Origin: Micromonospora sonchi
GTDB taxonomy: Bacteria > Actinomycetota > Actinomycetes > Mycobacteriales > Micromonosporaceae
Length of the DNA: 64,000 nucleotides
Reading direction: 5' to 3'
Assembly (NCBI RefSeq): GCF_014646235.1
Contig: NZ_BMNB01000004.1
Coordinates: forward strand, 186,001-250,000
Positions 16,259 through 24,952 of this stretch are shown here, piece by piece (the stretch's first letter is position 1; each line of letters opens with the position of its first letter). The notes beneath the pieces were generated by a model. The model did not search any database. It was given only the letters and a program-made list of their open reading frames with translations, and was not told the DNA's origin. The translations under genes and the position numbers were made by a program.

Positions 16259-17050
16259 ATGGGTTCACCCCTCGTCTTCGCGCACCGTGGCGCGTCGTAC
16301 GACCTGCCGGAGCACACCCTGGCCGCCTATCTGCGGGCCCTCGACGAGGGCGCCGACGGGCTGGAGTGCGACGTCCGGCTGACCCGCGACGGGCACCTCG
16401 TCTGCGTACACGACCGCCGGCTGGACCGGACCAGCAACGGCCGCGGGTTGGTGAGCAGCCGTACCCTCGCCGAACTGGAGGAGCTGGACTTCGGCTCCTG
16501 GCATCCGGGCTGCGTACCCGCCGACGGCGACGAGGTGCTCGACGCGTCACATACCCGGCTGCTCACCCTCGAACGCCTGCTGGAGGCCGTCCTCGCCGCC
16601 GGTCGGCCGGTCCGGCTGCTGGTGGAGACCAAGCACCCGTCCCGCTACGGCGGTAACGTCGAGCGCCGGCTGGTCGCGCTGCTGCGCCGCTACGGCCTGG
16701 CCGAACCGCGCCCCAAGGATCCGGTACGGGTCACGGTGATGTCCTTCTCCCCGCTGGCCGTACGCCGGCTCCGGGCCCTGGCTCCCGCGCTGCCGACCGT
16801 GCTGCTGCTGGAGATGCTGCCCCGCTGGCCAAACCTGGGTCGGCTGCCGTTCGGTGCCGGTATCGCCGGTCCGGGCATCGGGCTGGTGCGGGCCCGGCCC
16901 GCGCTGGTGCCGGCGCTGCGGGCGGCCGGACACCAGGTGTACGTCTGGACCGTGAACGAGCCGACCGATCTCGAACTCGTGCTGGCTGCCGGCGTGGACG
17001 GGGTGATCACGGACCGTCCGGCGCAGACCCTGGCCCGGATACCTCGGTGA
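16259..17050 (+). CDS. Glycerophosphodiester phosphodiesterase
   Basis: A 263-residue GDPD-family TIM-barrel enzyme. FAHRGASYDLPEHTLAAY gives the first catalytic histidine and the substrate-binding glutamate region, LECDVRLTRDGHLVCVHD holds the metal-binding E and D and the second histidine, and VYVWTVNEPTDLELVLAAGVDGVITDRP is the usual C-terminal barrel closure. It hydrolyses glycerophosphodiesters to glycerol 3-phosphate and an alcohol. No signal peptide is seen, so it is cytoplasmic. ATG 16259 lies 11 bases after the rhodanese stop. Confidence 0.9.
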   Translation: MGSPLVFAHRGASYDLPEHTLAAYLRALDEGADGLECDVRLTRDGHLVCVHDRRLDRTSNGRGLVSSRTLAELEELDFGSWHPGCVPADGDEVLDASHTRLLTLERLLEAVLAAGRPVRLLVETKHPSRYGGNVERRLVALLRRYGLAEPRPKDPVRVTVMSFSPLAVRRLRALAPALPTVLLLEMLPRWPNLGRLPFGAGIAGPGIGLVRARPALVPALRAAGHQVYVWTVNEPTDLELVLAAGVDGVITDRPAQTLARIPR

Positions 17051-17099
17051 CCCATTCGGGGATGCCCAACGACACGGGTGGCGGTGCACACTCGGGGAC

Positions 17100-18341
17100 A
17101 TGCCGGACCGCACCGACTACCCCGCTCTGATCGCCGGCCACACCGTCATCATCGAGATGATCAACTCGGGCGACGTGGGCCTGCCGGTCTTGAACCGGTT
17201 GCTCCAGGTGGCCCAGCCGGCGCTCGGCGCCGCGGGCATGGCGTTCGTCGAGTTCGCGCCCAGCGGCGGCCGGGTGATCGCCGCCACCGGTGCCGCCGAG
17301 TGGGCGGTCGGTCGGCCGCTGCCAGCCAGCGACCCGGTCACCAACTGCCTGCTCACCGGGCCCCGCGTGCGGTGCGTACGGACCGATCACCTCACCCACC
17401 GGCTCGCCGTCGAGCTGGCCGAGCGTGGCCTGCGGCGGATGGTCGTCTCCCGGGCGGAGATCGCCGGGCACCCCGTCGGCAGCCTGCACGCCCTCTACCT
17501 GGCCGGTGACGACGAGCCCTGCAGCGAACAGCACGGGGTGGTCGGCTACCTGGGCTCCTGCATCGCCCACATGTACGGCGACCAGAGCGGCCTCCCGGTA
17601 CGCGGCGACGGTCCGGTGGTGGCCGCGCTCGCGGACGGGCTGGCCGTCGGCGACCAGCAACGCGACGACGACGAGCGGGAGCTCTTCGTGGCGGTCACCA
17701 GCCACGAGCTTCGTACCCCGGTGACGGTCATCAAGGGGTACGCGGACACCCTCACCGACCACTGGGAGTCGCTGAGCGAGACCGATCGGCGGCAGGCGGC
17801 CCGGGTGATCGGGCAGCGAGCCAACGAACTGGCCCGGATACTCGACCGGCTGCTCACATCCGCCGCCGAGGCGTGGCCGGGTGAAGGGCCTCCGGCGCCG
17901 CTGGACCTCGCCGAGACACTCCGGCTCGCCGTCGCCGACCTACCTGCGGACCTGCGTCGCCGGACCACCCTCCGACTGCCGGCCGAGTTGCCCAGGGCGG
18001 TCGGACACCGGCAGAGTCTGGGCACCGTACTGACCGAGCTGGCCACCAACGCCGACAAGTACTCCCCACCCGGCTCGCCGATCGAGGTCAGCGCGGAGGC
18101 GGACGGCCAGACCGTCTGCTTCCGGGTCAGCGACCGCGGCATCGGCGTACGCCCCGAACACGTCGAACGGGCCTTCGACCGGTTCTGGCAGGGCGACTCC
18201 GGTGACCGGCGGCGCTATCCCGGCACCGGCCTCGGCCTGTATCTCGTCCGTCGGATCGTCGAACAGCAGGACGGGTGGGTGTTCCTCAGACCGAGGACGG
18301 GTGGCGGCACGGTCGCAGAGGTGCGGCTGCCCCGCAGGTGA
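17100..18341 (+). CDS. Sensor histidine kinase (cytoplasmic)
   Basis: A 413-residue kinase with no membrane helix. An N-terminal GAF-like region (about 1-160) contains VLNRLLQVAQPALG and FVEFAPSGGRVIAATG. The HisKA segment ELFVAVTSHELRTPVTVIKGYADTL carries the phospho-acceptor histidine. The ATPase domain has the N-box ELATNADKYS, the G1 box DRGIGVRPEHV and the G2 box GTGLGLYLV. It would autophosphorylate and signal to a response regulator, but none is encoded next to it, so it is an orphan here. ATG 17100 is used; no clear Shine-Dalgarno site is seen. Soluble placement suggests it senses an internal signal. Confidence 0.88.
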   Translation: MPDRTDYPALIAGHTVIIEMINSGDVGLPVLNRLLQVAQPALGAAGMAFVEFAPSGGRVIAATGAAEWAVGRPLPASDPVTNCLLTGPRVRCVRTDHLTHRLAVELAERGLRRMVVSRAEIAGHPVGSLHALYLAGDDEPCSEQHGVVGYLGSCIAHMYGDQSGLPVRGDGPVVAALADGLAVGDQQRDDDERELFVAVTSHELRTPVTVIKGYADTLTDHWESLSETDRRQAARVIGQRANELARILDRLLTSAAEAWPGEGPPAPLDLAETLRLAVADLPADLRRRTTLRLPAELPRAVGHRQSLGTVLTELATNADKYSPPGSPIEVSAEADGQTVCFRVSDRGIGVRPEHVERAFDRFWQGDSGDRRRYPGTGLGLYLVRRIVEQQDGWVFLRPRTGGGTVAEVRLPRR

Positions 18342-18382
18342 ACCGGTGGTGGGTCGTGGCCGCATCGGGTCGCGGGGCCCTC

Positions 18383-18388
18383 TAGGCT
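18383..18388 (+). promoter_or_regulatory. Leaderless-type -10 element for the DUF5926 gene
   Basis: TAGGCT, 8 bases, then GTG 18397. Confidence 0.5.
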
Positions 18389-18396
18389 GTCTCGCC

Positions 18397-19281
18397 GTGA
18401 GCAAGCGTCGAAAGAACCAGCGGGCAGCCGCGCCGGGCGGGAAGCGGGAGCGGGTACGGGACGTCTTCGTTCCCCGTCCCTTCGAAGGGCTCGCCGACGA
18501 GCCGGAGTGGATCGGCCTGCGGGAGCTGGTCCCCGCCGCCTCCGCACCGCTGCGGCTCACGCCGGCGCTGGTCGAGGAGTACGGCGACCGACCGATCACG
18601 CTGGCCACCGTGCTACCGATGGCCGCGCCCGCGATGAGCCGGTCGGACGGGCACGTCTTCGTCGGCCTTCAGCGGCACCTCCAGTCCGGTGACGTCTCCC
18701 GTGATCTGGCCGAGTCGCTGCTCTGCGCGATCCGCACCGAGCCAGGTGCCCCCGTTTCGGTGCCGCCGCTGCCCGGCCCCGGACCCCGGCTCCAGGACAT
18801 CCTGGTCGACGGTCCGCTGGAGATCACCCTGCACGAGAACTTCGAGTTCTGGCTCGCTCCGGAGGCCGCCGGTGACCCGACGGTGCAGGCGTCCCTGGAG
18901 CGGGCCAACGCGGCGATCTATCCCACGGTACGGCTGGCCGCCGCCCGGGCCGCGTACTGGTGCCGGGTGCCGGAGAAGGCACACGTCCGCTGGGTACTGC
19001 CCGAGGCCGAGGAGGCCGCCCTGGACGCGCTGGCCCGGTTGGGCGCGGCCGGCTCGCTGACCCTCGCCGAGGGGACCAAATTCGCCGGCATGTTCCGGGC
19101 CCACGGACGGCTGGTGCCGGTCTGGGACCTGCCCGAGGAGCCGCCGGCGGCCGACTGGGAGGCCCCGGTTGCCGACTTCGCCAAGCGCTACGCCGATGCG
19201 CTGGCCGACACAGCTCCGCTGGACGCCGCCGCCCGGCGGTCCCGGCAGGGCCTGCTCGGCCGCCAACTCACCCTGCGCTGA
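18397..19281 (+). CDS. DUF5926 family protein
   Basis: A 294-residue soluble protein of an actinobacteria-specific family. A basic N-terminus (MSKRRKNQRAAAPGGKRERVRD) precedes FVPRPFEGLADEPEWIGLRELVPAA, and the body contains LHENFEFWLAPEA and RVPEKAHVRWVLPEAEEAALDAL, with GTKFAGMFRAHGRLVPVWDL near the end. I recognise the family but know no function; the lysine/arginine-rich start might bind nucleic acid. GTG 18397 is supported by a leaderless -10. Its 3' flank is a tandem repeat followed by an interspersed repeat. Confidence 0.75.
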   Translation: MSKRRKNQRAAAPGGKRERVRDVFVPRPFEGLADEPEWIGLRELVPAASAPLRLTPALVEEYGDRPITLATVLPMAAPAMSRSDGHVFVGLQRHLQSGDVSRDLAESLLCAIRTEPGAPVSVPPLPGPGPRLQDILVDGPLEITLHENFEFWLAPEAAGDPTVQASLERANAAIYPTVRLAAARAAYWCRVPEKAHVRWVLPEAEEAALDALARLGAAGSLTLAEGTKFAGMFRAHGRLVPVWDLPEEPPAADWEAPVADFAKRYADALADTAPLDAAARRSRQGLLGRQLTLR

Positions 19282-19286
19282 ACCCC

Positions 19287-19398
19287 GCGCCCCCGGTGCC
19301 GAGCCGGCGCCCCCGGTGCCGAGCCGGCGCCCTCGGTGCCGAGCCGGCGCCCTCGGTGCCGAGCCGGCGTCCTCGGTGCCGAGCCGGCGCCCTCGGTG
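19287..19398 (+). repeat. 20-bp tandem repeat, five full units plus a part
   Basis: The unit GCGCCCYCGGTGCCGAGCCG recurs head to tail at 19287, 19307, 19327, 19347 and 19367, with a partial unit at 19387. Only one or two bases differ among units. It starts six bases after the DUF5926 stop and leads directly into the interspersed repeat at 19398. Each unit can form small hairpins, so it may help end transcription between the two convergent genes. Confidence 0.85.
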
Positions 19399-19450
19399 TT
19401 AATAGGGGCCCTTTCTCTACCGCAGACGTTAATAGGGGGCCCTTCCTTAC
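19398..19450 (+). repeat. GTTAA...GGGCCC interspersed repeat, copy 2
   Basis: Half-units GTTAATAGGGGCCCTTTCTC (19398) and GTTAATAGGGGGCCCTTCC (19428) are 30 bases apart. This copy lies between the convergent DUF5926 and arginine deiminase genes and its last bases touch the deiminase stop codon. Confidence 0.85.
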
Positions 19451-20646
19451 TCCCGTAGCAGGGGGCAGGACATGCAGCGGGGGCCGCCTCGGCCGGAGCC
19501 GAGCTCGGAGGCGGCGATCGGGATGACCTCGATGCCGGCGCGCTCCAGCTGGGCGTTGGTCTCGACGTTGCGTTCGTAGCCGACGCAGACCCGAGGGGCC
19601 AGCGCCAGGCTGTTGTTGCCGTCGTCCCACTGTTCGCGCTCGGCGGTGACCGGATCCAGTCCGGTGGGAATCACCCGGAGGCGGTCCAGGTCCATCGCGT
19701 CGGCGGCGGCCCGCAGGAACGGCGCCGGGCCGTCCACCCGGGGGGTGTCGCCGTCGGTGCCGGCGATCACCGTGTACGCCGACAGCGTGCTCGCCATGTT
19801 CGGGTACATCAGCACCGCGTCCACGTCGACCATCGTGCAGACGGTGTCCAGGTGCATGGTCGCCCGCTCCTGGGCGATCGGGACGACGAGGATGGTGTGC
19901 GCCAGGCCGACCGCGAAGACCTGGCGGGCCAGCCGTTCCGCCCCGGCCGGGGTGGTCCGCTCACCCACTCCGACGGCGAGCACCCCGGGGGCCAGCAGCA
20001 GCACGTCGCCGCCCTCCAGCGGCTCCAGCCCGCGGTGGTAGATGTACTCGGTGCCGACGAACCGTGGATGGTACCGATAGATCGCGTCGGTCAGCGTGGT
20101 TTCCCGCCGTCGGGCCGGCATGGCCAGGCTGGTCACTCCCGCCCGGTCGCCGATCCACATAGAGGAGTCCCGGGTGAACACGAGGTTCGGGAGCGGGTCG
20201 ATGACGAAGTCGTGCCGGTCCATCATGGTGTAGACCAGGCCACCGCGGCGGTCCGGGCCGAGCCGCAGCTCCTCATGGGCCAGACCGGCGACGAGAACGC
20301 CGGCGAGCGCGGCCGGGTCGAGGTACGACAGGTGCGCGGCGACCCGGGCGCGCAGGGTGTCGCCGAGTCGGGGGGAGCTGAGCACCTGCTCGGTCAACCC
20401 GGCCCGGGCGTCCGGCACGGCCAGCGCCTCGGTGAGCAGGTCGGTCAGGTAGAGCACCTCGACGCCGCGCTGGCGTAGGGTGTCGGCGAAGGCGTCGTGC
20501 TCCTCCTGTGCACGCCCCACCCAGGGGATGCCGTCGAACAGCAGGGAGTTGTTGTTGCGCGGGGTGAGCCGGGCGAGTTCCGGCCCCGGCCGGTGCAACA
20601 GGACACTGCCCAGCCGGCCGACTTCACTGTGCACGTGGTGGCTCAC
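19447..20646 (-). CDS. arcA: Arginine deiminase
   Basis: A 399-residue guanidino-group hydrolase that converts arginine to citrulline and ammonia. Seen motifs: [59 protein letters not shown], the catalytic [10 protein letters not shown] (His/Asp) and the C-terminal [13 protein letters not shown] with the nucleophilic cysteine. Start GTG 20646 is chosen over the longer frame because a TACGCT -10 lies 7 bases upstream and the protein then begins at its normal [10 protein letters not shown]. No carbamate kinase or ornithine transcarbamylase is adjacent, so it is not in a classic arc operon. Confidence 0.93.
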   Translation of the reverse strand: MSHHVHSEVGRLGSVLLHRPGPELARLTPRNNNSLLFDGIPWVGRAQEEHDAFADTLRQRGVEVLYLTDLLTEALAVPDARAGLTEQVLSSPRLGDTLRARVAAHLSYLDPAALAGVLVAGLAHEELRLGPDRRGGLVYTMMDRHDFVIDPLPNLVFTRDSSMWIGDRAGVTSLAMPARRRETTLTDAIYRYHPRFVGTEYIYHRGLEPLEGGDVLLLAPGVLAVGVGERTTPAGAERLARQVFAVGLAHTILVVPIAQERATMHLDTVCTMVDVDAVLMYPNMASTLSAYTVIAGTDGDTPRVDGPAPFLRAAADAMDLDRLRVIPTGLDPVTAEREQWDDGNNSLALAPRVCVGYERNVETNAQLERAGIEVIPIAASELGSGRGGPRCMSCPLLRE

Positions 20647-20653
20647 TCTTGGC

Positions 20654-20659
20654 AGCGTA
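20654..20659 (-). promoter_or_regulatory. Leaderless-type -10 element for arcA
   Basis: On the minus strand TACGCT, 7 bases, then GTG 20646. Confidence 0.5.
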
Positions 20660-20694
20660 GGGCAGGGTTTGGCGGCATCCGGTAAAAAGCCTGT

Positions 20695-20715
20695 GGATGA
20701 ATATGGCATTCATCC
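20695..20715. promoter_or_regulatory. Inverted repeat upstream of arcA
   Basis: GGATGAAT (20695-20702) and ATTCATCC (20708-20715) are exact inverse copies with 5 bases between. TGAAT-N5-ATTCA is close to the ArgR ARG-box format (TGAAT-N4-ATTCA) but one base longer. It lies about 35 bases upstream of the arcA -10 and also upstream of the NERD-like gene. Confidence 0.45.
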
Positions 20716-20810
20716 GTACTCATTCCGGCGCTCCGGCTTGCCGACCACCGGGATCGGCGACGTAGGGTAGTGAGTAGGTAACTTCGAGGGACCTTTTGCC
20801 GGAGGTCGCG

Positions 20811-21551
20811 ATGACTGTCTTCCCCGCTCGTCGAGCCGTACCGTCCGCCCGGGCACTACCTCCCGTGGCGGTAACGCACCCCAGTGTCAAGGAGCCAGGG
20901 GTGACCACGGCCCCTCGTCCGTCCCCATTGGCGTGGGCTCGCCGCCGCCGAGCCGAGCGGGGCGCCCGGCGGCTGGAGGCGGCCGGCGCACGGGCGCTCG
21001 GCCAACTCGACCATCTCGGGCCGGCGTGGCACGTCATCGACTGGCCTCGCACGGACGCCGTCGACGCCCTGCTGAGCGACAGCGAGGACGATCGAGCCGG
21101 ATTCCTCGCCATCGGCCCGAGCGGGCTCTTCGCCGTCACCATCGCCGACCACGGTCGCGCCCGCGTGTTGGTCGCCGGTGACGTGGTGCAGATCAACGGC
21201 AAGCGCCCGCCGTACGTGACCGAGGCCCGGCGTGATGCCAGGCGGGCCAGCAAGGCGCTCACCGCCGCGGTCGGCCATCCGATCCCGGTGACCCCGGTGC
21301 TCACCTTCGTCGGCTCCGGCGTGATCAGCGTCTACGGCCTCCCCAAGGACTGCCTCATGGCGACGCACCGCGAGCTCGACCGGCTTCTCGTCGCGGGCGG
21401 CAACCGGATCAGCCCGGCCACCGCCGAGAAGCTCTCCCGGGTGGCGCAGCACCCCGGCACCTGGACGGACGGCACGTACCCACCCGCGGCGGACTACCGG
21501 TGGTATGACGACGGCCGAACGGCCGCTGACAAGCGGGCCACCCACCGGTAA
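20811..21551 (+). CDS. NERD-like (nuclease-related) domain protein
   Basis: A 246-residue protein with a basic, low-complexity first 50 residues, an arginine-rich helix (ARRRRAERGARRLEAAG) and a domain with WHVIDWPRTDAVDALL, AGFLAIGPSGLFAVTIADHG and VVQINGKRPPYVTEARRDARRAS, which resembles the NERD fold: a conserved acidic/IDH core followed by the PPYVxEAR pattern. The typical catalytic residues are not clear, so it may not be a nuclease. ATG 20811 has GGAGG with 5 bases spacing. A lone gene divergent from arcA. Confidence 0.55.
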   Translation: MTVFPARRAVPSARALPPVAVTHPSVKEPGVTTAPRPSPLAWARRRRAERGARRLEAAGARALGQLDHLGPAWHVIDWPRTDAVDALLSDSEDDRAGFLAIGPSGLFAVTIADHGRARVLVAGDVVQINGKRPPYVTEARRDARRASKALTAAVGHPIPVTPVLTFVGSGVISVYGLPKDCLMATHRELDRLLVAGGNRISPATAEKLSRVAQHPGTWTDGTYPPAADYRWYDDGRTAADKRATHR

Positions 21552-21719
21552 CGTCTGCGGCGACGCCACGCGGCCGGGCCAGCCAAGCACCCGTTGGCCC
21601 GCGCCGGTGCCAAACCCGGCACCGATCAGCACCGACGGCCCGAATGCCCAGCGCACGGTCGGCGAGCGCCGCGACGACCGGCTAGCGTGGACGTACCGTC
21701 GGTGTACATAGGAGGCGCG

Positions 21720-22178
21720 GTGGCCCACGTCGAACTCTCGCTCACGGAAGTGTTCGCGCCCACGACGAGGACACCGACGGAGCCGGGGTGCGACAACATC
21801 GGCCGTTGGTCCGCGACGGTCTCCAGCGCCGACGAGCCCTGCCTTCTGATCGATGCCGAGGCCCGGGTGCTGGCCGTCTCCGCCACCGGCTGTGAGCTGC
21901 TCTGCCTGGGTAGGCCGGAAGACCTGATCGGGCTGCCGCTGCTCGACGGCGGGCTGCGCCTGCTGGACTTCACCGCCAACCGGGGCGAGCTGACCGATCC
22001 CGAGATCGACAAGATTCCACCACTGCTCGCGCTCTCCTCCGGTCGGCTGGCCCGTGGCCTGCTCCGGATCGAGGCGGCAGCGGAGGACACCACCGACGCG
22101 ACCGTCGACGCCATCTCCACGCCGGTGCTCGCCGACGGGGCGGTCGCCGGCTCACTGACCTTCTTCTCCGAGGTCTGA
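21720..22178 (+). CDS. Small PAS-like domain protein
   Basis: A 152-residue soluble protein. From residue 30, IGRWSATVSSADEPCLLIDAEARVLAVSATGCELLCLGRPEDLIGLPLLDGGLRLLDF matches the core of a PAS domain, with a second half (LLRIEAAAEDTTDATVDAISTPVLADGAVAGSLTFFSEV) like the remaining strands. It has no output domain, so it may regulate a partner kinase or sigma-factor pathway. GTG 21720 is chosen because GGAGG lies 4 bases upstream; the frame is open before it. Confidence 0.6.
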   Translation: MAHVELSLTEVFAPTTRTPTEPGCDNIGRWSATVSSADEPCLLIDAEARVLAVSATGCELLCLGRPEDLIGLPLLDGGLRLLDFTANRGELTDPEIDKIPPLLALSSGRLARGLLRIEAAAEDTTDATVDAISTPVLADGAVAGSLTFFSEV

Positions 22179-22238
22179 TCCTCCTACCATGGGCTCGGCC
22201 ACCCCCCCGATGCTCGCCGCTGCCCTGAGGACCGTCAC

Positions 22239-22907
22239 GTGCCGCCCATGCCCATCCGTCGCGCCGCCGGTCGTCCGTCGTACGGTCACGACCCGTCGAG
22301 AGGTCGGCGGTCGCCCGCCACGCTGGCGCTGGTCGTGCTCCTGCTGGCCGGCTGCGGCACGCCCCCGGAGCTGAGGGACGGCACGCCGAGCCTGCCCACC
22401 CGGGCGGCCACCCCGAGCGCGACCGGACCGGTCGCGTCGACACCGCCGCCCGCCACGGGGCTACCGGGTCCGGTGACGCCCAGCCCGACCGTCGACGCGG
22501 GCCTGGTGGCGGTCGCCTGCCGGGGCGAACCAACCCGGCAGCGGATCCTCGACCTGGTGCGCGGCCGTCGTGACCTGCTGCCTCGGGACGCCCGGGTGCG
22601 GGTGCGCAACGGCCCGCTCTGCGCCGCCGACTGGCAGTTCACCACCCTCGACGTGATCGGGTACGAGCCACTTCAGGTGGTCACCCGTGACCAGGCCGGG
22701 GCCCTGCGCCTGGTCACCGCCGGCACCGACGTGTGCCCGATCGAGGTACGCGTCACCAGCCCGCCCGGAATCCGGACGCTGGCCTGCGGCGACGAGATCT
22801 CGGGCGGGGCACCGCCGCCGCCCACGACGCCGGCCGCACCGACGACCGCCGTACCGACGCCGATCTCGCCGGCTCCGACGCCGACGACCACCGGGTCGGC
22901 ACGGTAG
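22239..22907 (+). CDS. Secreted lipoprotein of unknown function
   Basis: A 222-residue protein with an arginine-rich N-terminus, a hydrophobic stretch ATLALVVLLLAGCG ending in a lipobox (LLAGC), then a proline/threonine-rich linker (about 45-85). The folded part (about 85-190) has four cysteines (VACRGEP, PLCAADWQ, DVCPIE, TLACGDE), which could form two disulfides outside the cell. A second proline/threonine tail closes it. No family is recognised. GTG 22239 follows GAGG by 8 bases. pheA follows 37 bases later but has its own -10 element. Confidence 0.6.
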   Translation: MPPMPIRRAAGRPSYGHDPSRGRRSPATLALVVLLLAGCGTPPELRDGTPSLPTRAATPSATGPVASTPPPATGLPGPVTPSPTVDAGLVAVACRGEPTRQRILDLVRGRRDLLPRDARVRVRNGPLCAADWQFTTLDVIGYEPLQVVTRDQAGALRLVTAGTDVCPIEVRVTSPPGIRTLACGDEISGGAPPPPTTPAAPTTAVPTPISPAPTPTTTGSAR

Positions 22908-22931
22908 GCGTCCTCGTCCACGCCGGGTGCG

Positions 22932-22937
22932 TAGGCT
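22932..22937 (+). promoter_or_regulatory. Leaderless-type -10 element for pheA
   Basis: TAGGCT, 7 bases, then ATG 22945. Confidence 0.5.
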
Positions 22938-22944
22938 GGGCGTC

Positions 22945-23901
22945 ATGCCGGGAACGCCGCCGACACGTTTCGTCTACCTCGGGCCCGAGGGCACCTTCAC
23001 CGAGCAGGCCCTACGCTTCGTGCCCGCCGCCGAGCACAGCACTCGTACGCCGGCCCGCAGCGTCGGCGAGGCCCTGGAGGCGGTCCGCGCCGGAGACGCC
23101 GATGCCGCGCTGGTGCCGTTGGAGAATTCGATCGGGGGCGCGGTCGGGGTGACCCTCGACGAGTTGGCCGAGGGAGAGCCGCTGGTGATCACCCGCGAGG
23201 TGATCCTGCCGGTGGAGTTCGTCCTCGGTGCGCGTACGGGCACGCTCCTGCCGGCCGTACGCACCGTCGCCGCCCATCCCCAGGCGTCCACCCAGTGCCG
23301 TGGCTGGCTGCGCACACACCTGCCGGACGCGGTCGTGGTGGACGTGCTCTCCAACGGTGCGGCGGCGGCTGGCGCGGCCACCGGCGAGTACGACGCGGCC
23401 ATCTGCGCTCCGATCGGCGCGACCCGACACCGGCTCGCCGTGCTGGCCGACAAGATCGCCGACCACCCCGACGCGGTGACCCGGTTCGCGTTGTTGTCCC
23501 GGCCGGGTCCACCACCGCCACCCACCGGCGACGACGTCACGTCGCTCGCGGTCTACATCGCGCACGACCGGGTGGGTGCGTTGCTCTCCGTGCTGATGGA
23601 GTTGGCGGTCCGCGGCGTCAACCTGAGCCGGATCGAGTCCCGGCCCACCGGCGAGGCGCTCGGGCGGTACGTGTTCTTCCTCGACTGCACCGGGCACGTG
23701 GCCGACGCCCGGCTCGGCGAGGCGTTGCAGGGGTTGCGCCGGGTCTGTGCCGACCTGCGCTTCCTCGGCTCGTATCCCCGGCACCGGTGGAACCCGACAA
23801 CGGGCGAGCGCCCGGTCTCCGCCCCGGCCGGCCTCTCCGACGCCGACTACGCGGACGCCGCCGCGTGGCTCGCCCGGCTGCGCGCCGGCGAGCTGAACTG
23901 A
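22945..23901 (+). CDS. pheA: Prephenate dehydratase
   Basis: A 318-residue monofunctional enzyme that turns prephenate into phenylpyruvate for phenylalanine synthesis. The catalytic domain starts at YLGPEGTFTEQAL and has ALVPLENSIGGAV and the VTRFALLS signature with the essential Thr-Arg-Phe. A C-terminal ACT domain (about 195-275) carries the GVNLSRIESRPTG motif for phenylalanine feedback. ATG 22945 is 7 bases after TAGGCT. A proline-rich tail plus a short helical end is extra. The gene is near the chromosome origin in other actinobacteria. Confidence 0.95.
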   Translation: MPGTPPTRFVYLGPEGTFTEQALRFVPAAEHSTRTPARSVGEALEAVRAGDADAALVPLENSIGGAVGVTLDELAEGEPLVITREVILPVEFVLGARTGTLLPAVRTVAAHPQASTQCRGWLRTHLPDAVVVDVLSNGAAAAGAATGEYDAAICAPIGATRHRLAVLADKIADHPDAVTRFALLSRPGPPPPPTGDDVTSLAVYIAHDRVGALLSVLMELAVRGVNLSRIESRPTGEALGRYVFFLDCTGHVADARLGEALQGLRRVCADLRFLGSYPRHRWNPTTGERPVSAPAGLSDADYADAAAWLARLRAGELN

Positions 23902-23905
23902 GCCC

Positions 23906-24256
23906 TCAGCCCCAGCCGAGTTCGTGCAGGCGCGCGTCGTCGATGCCGAAGTGGTGGGCGATCTCGTGCACCACGGTCACCGCCACCTCGTCGATGACGT
24001 CCTCGTCGGTGTCGCAGATGCGCAGGATCGGATTGCGGTAGATCAGGATGCGGTCCGGCAGAACACCGGCGTAGTCCCAACCCCGGTCGGTCAACGCGTG
24101 CCCTTCGTAGAGGCCGAGCAGGTCCTCTCCGGGGGGTGGATCGTCCTCCACCAGGATCACCACGTTGTTCATCAGCGCCAGCAGTTCCTCCGGAACCTCG
24201 TCCAGCGCCTCCCCCACCAGTTCTTCGAACCGCTCGCGCCCCATCTCGACCGCCAC
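23906..24256 (-). CDS. Zincin-like metallopeptidase family protein (DUF1025 type)
   Basis: A 116-residue protein with the zinc-protease motif VVHEIAHHFGIDDARLHELGW: HExxHHFGI is the minimal-zincin family hallmark. FEELVGEALDEVPEELLALMNNVVILVEDDPP at the front is the shared N-terminal part. The family folds as a small metalloprotease, but a cellular substrate is not known. It converges on pheA with only 4 bases between stops. GTG 24256 is preferred since a GGGGGAG run lies upstream; an in-frame GTG at 24274 is the alternative. Confidence 0.8.
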   Translation of the reverse strand: MAVEMGRERFEELVGEALDEVPEELLALMNNVVILVEDDPPPGEDLLGLYEGHALTDRGWDYAGVLPDRILIYRNPILRICDTDEDVIDEVAVTVVHEIAHHFGIDDARLHELGWG

Positions 24257-24280
24257 GGCGCCATTCTCCCCCACCTACGT

Positions 24281-24355
24281 GCCGATCTTGCACTCCCGGT
24301 CGCGACGAACAGCCGTCAACTGCGGCATGTAGGTGACCACAAGTGCAAGATCGGC
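24281..24355. repeat. GATCTTGCAC hairpin element, copy 1
   Basis: GCCGATCTTGCACT (24281-24294) and AGTGCAAGATCGGC (24342-24355) are perfect 14-base inverse copies with a 47-base interior. Copies of the same family lie at 37063-37130 and, in variant form, 36935-36986. It sits between the zincin and osmC genes, upstream of one and downstream of the other. Confidence 0.75.
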
Positions 24356-24378
24356 GCGGGGTTGGGGAACGGAGTGGG

Positions 24379-24810
24379 TCAGGAATTCAGGCGGGCGGTC
24401 AGGGTGATCTCGGCGCCGGGGGAGAGCAGGCGGGAGATGGGGCAGTTCTGCTTGGCAGTCTCGGCCAGCTCGGCGAACTTCGCCTCGTCGATGCCGGGCA
24501 CCTCACCGACAGTCTCCAGCTCGATCCGGGTCACGGTGAAGCCGGCGTCGGTCTTGTCGAGGTGCACCTTCGCGGTGGTATCGACGGAGGTCGGCGTCGT
24601 GCCGGAGTCGGCGAGCGCCTTGGAGAAGGCCATCGAGAAGCAGCCGGCGTGGGCGGCGCCGATCAACTCCTCGGGGTTGGTGCCCTCTCCCTCCTCGAAG
24701 CGGGACTTGAAGGAGTAGTTCCCCTGCAGCCCGCCCTTGCCGGTGCGGATGGTGCCGGAACCCTCGGGAAGGTTGCCCTGCCAGCGTGCGGAAGCGGTAC
24801 GGATAGGCAT
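24379..24810 (-). CDS. osmC: OsmC-family peroxiredoxin
   Basis: A 143-residue thiol peroxidase of the OsmC/Ohr family. MPIRTASARWQGNLPEGSGTIRTGKG is a standard OsmC start. The two redox cysteines are in AHAGCFSMAFS and KQNCPISRLLSPGAEITL. It detoxifies organic hydroperoxides in the cytoplasm, using thiols as reductant. The arrangement of the cysteine motifs fits OsmC rather than Ohr. It is a single gene with no visible regulator beside it. Confidence 0.9.
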   Translation of the reverse strand: MPIRTASARWQGNLPEGSGTIRTGKGGLQGNYSFKSRFEEGEGTNPEELIGAAHAGCFSMAFSKALADSGTTPTSVDTTAKVHLDKTDAGFTVTRIELETVGEVPGIDEAKFAELAETAKQNCPISRLLSPGAEITLTARLNS

Positions 24811-24952
24811 GCACCCGACGCTAGTGCACCCGCGCCCCGTCCGGCGACCGACCGGCCCGGCTCGCCCTTCCCCGTTCCCTGGCGGCGGCGACGGACTGTG
24901 CCATCATTCGACGCAGACCTGACCGGCGTCGTGTCATGAGGAGAGGTGAGTG

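Noticed and set aside
19287..19450. CRISPR array
   Set aside because: The 20-bp units are head to tail with no spacers, and no cas genes are near.
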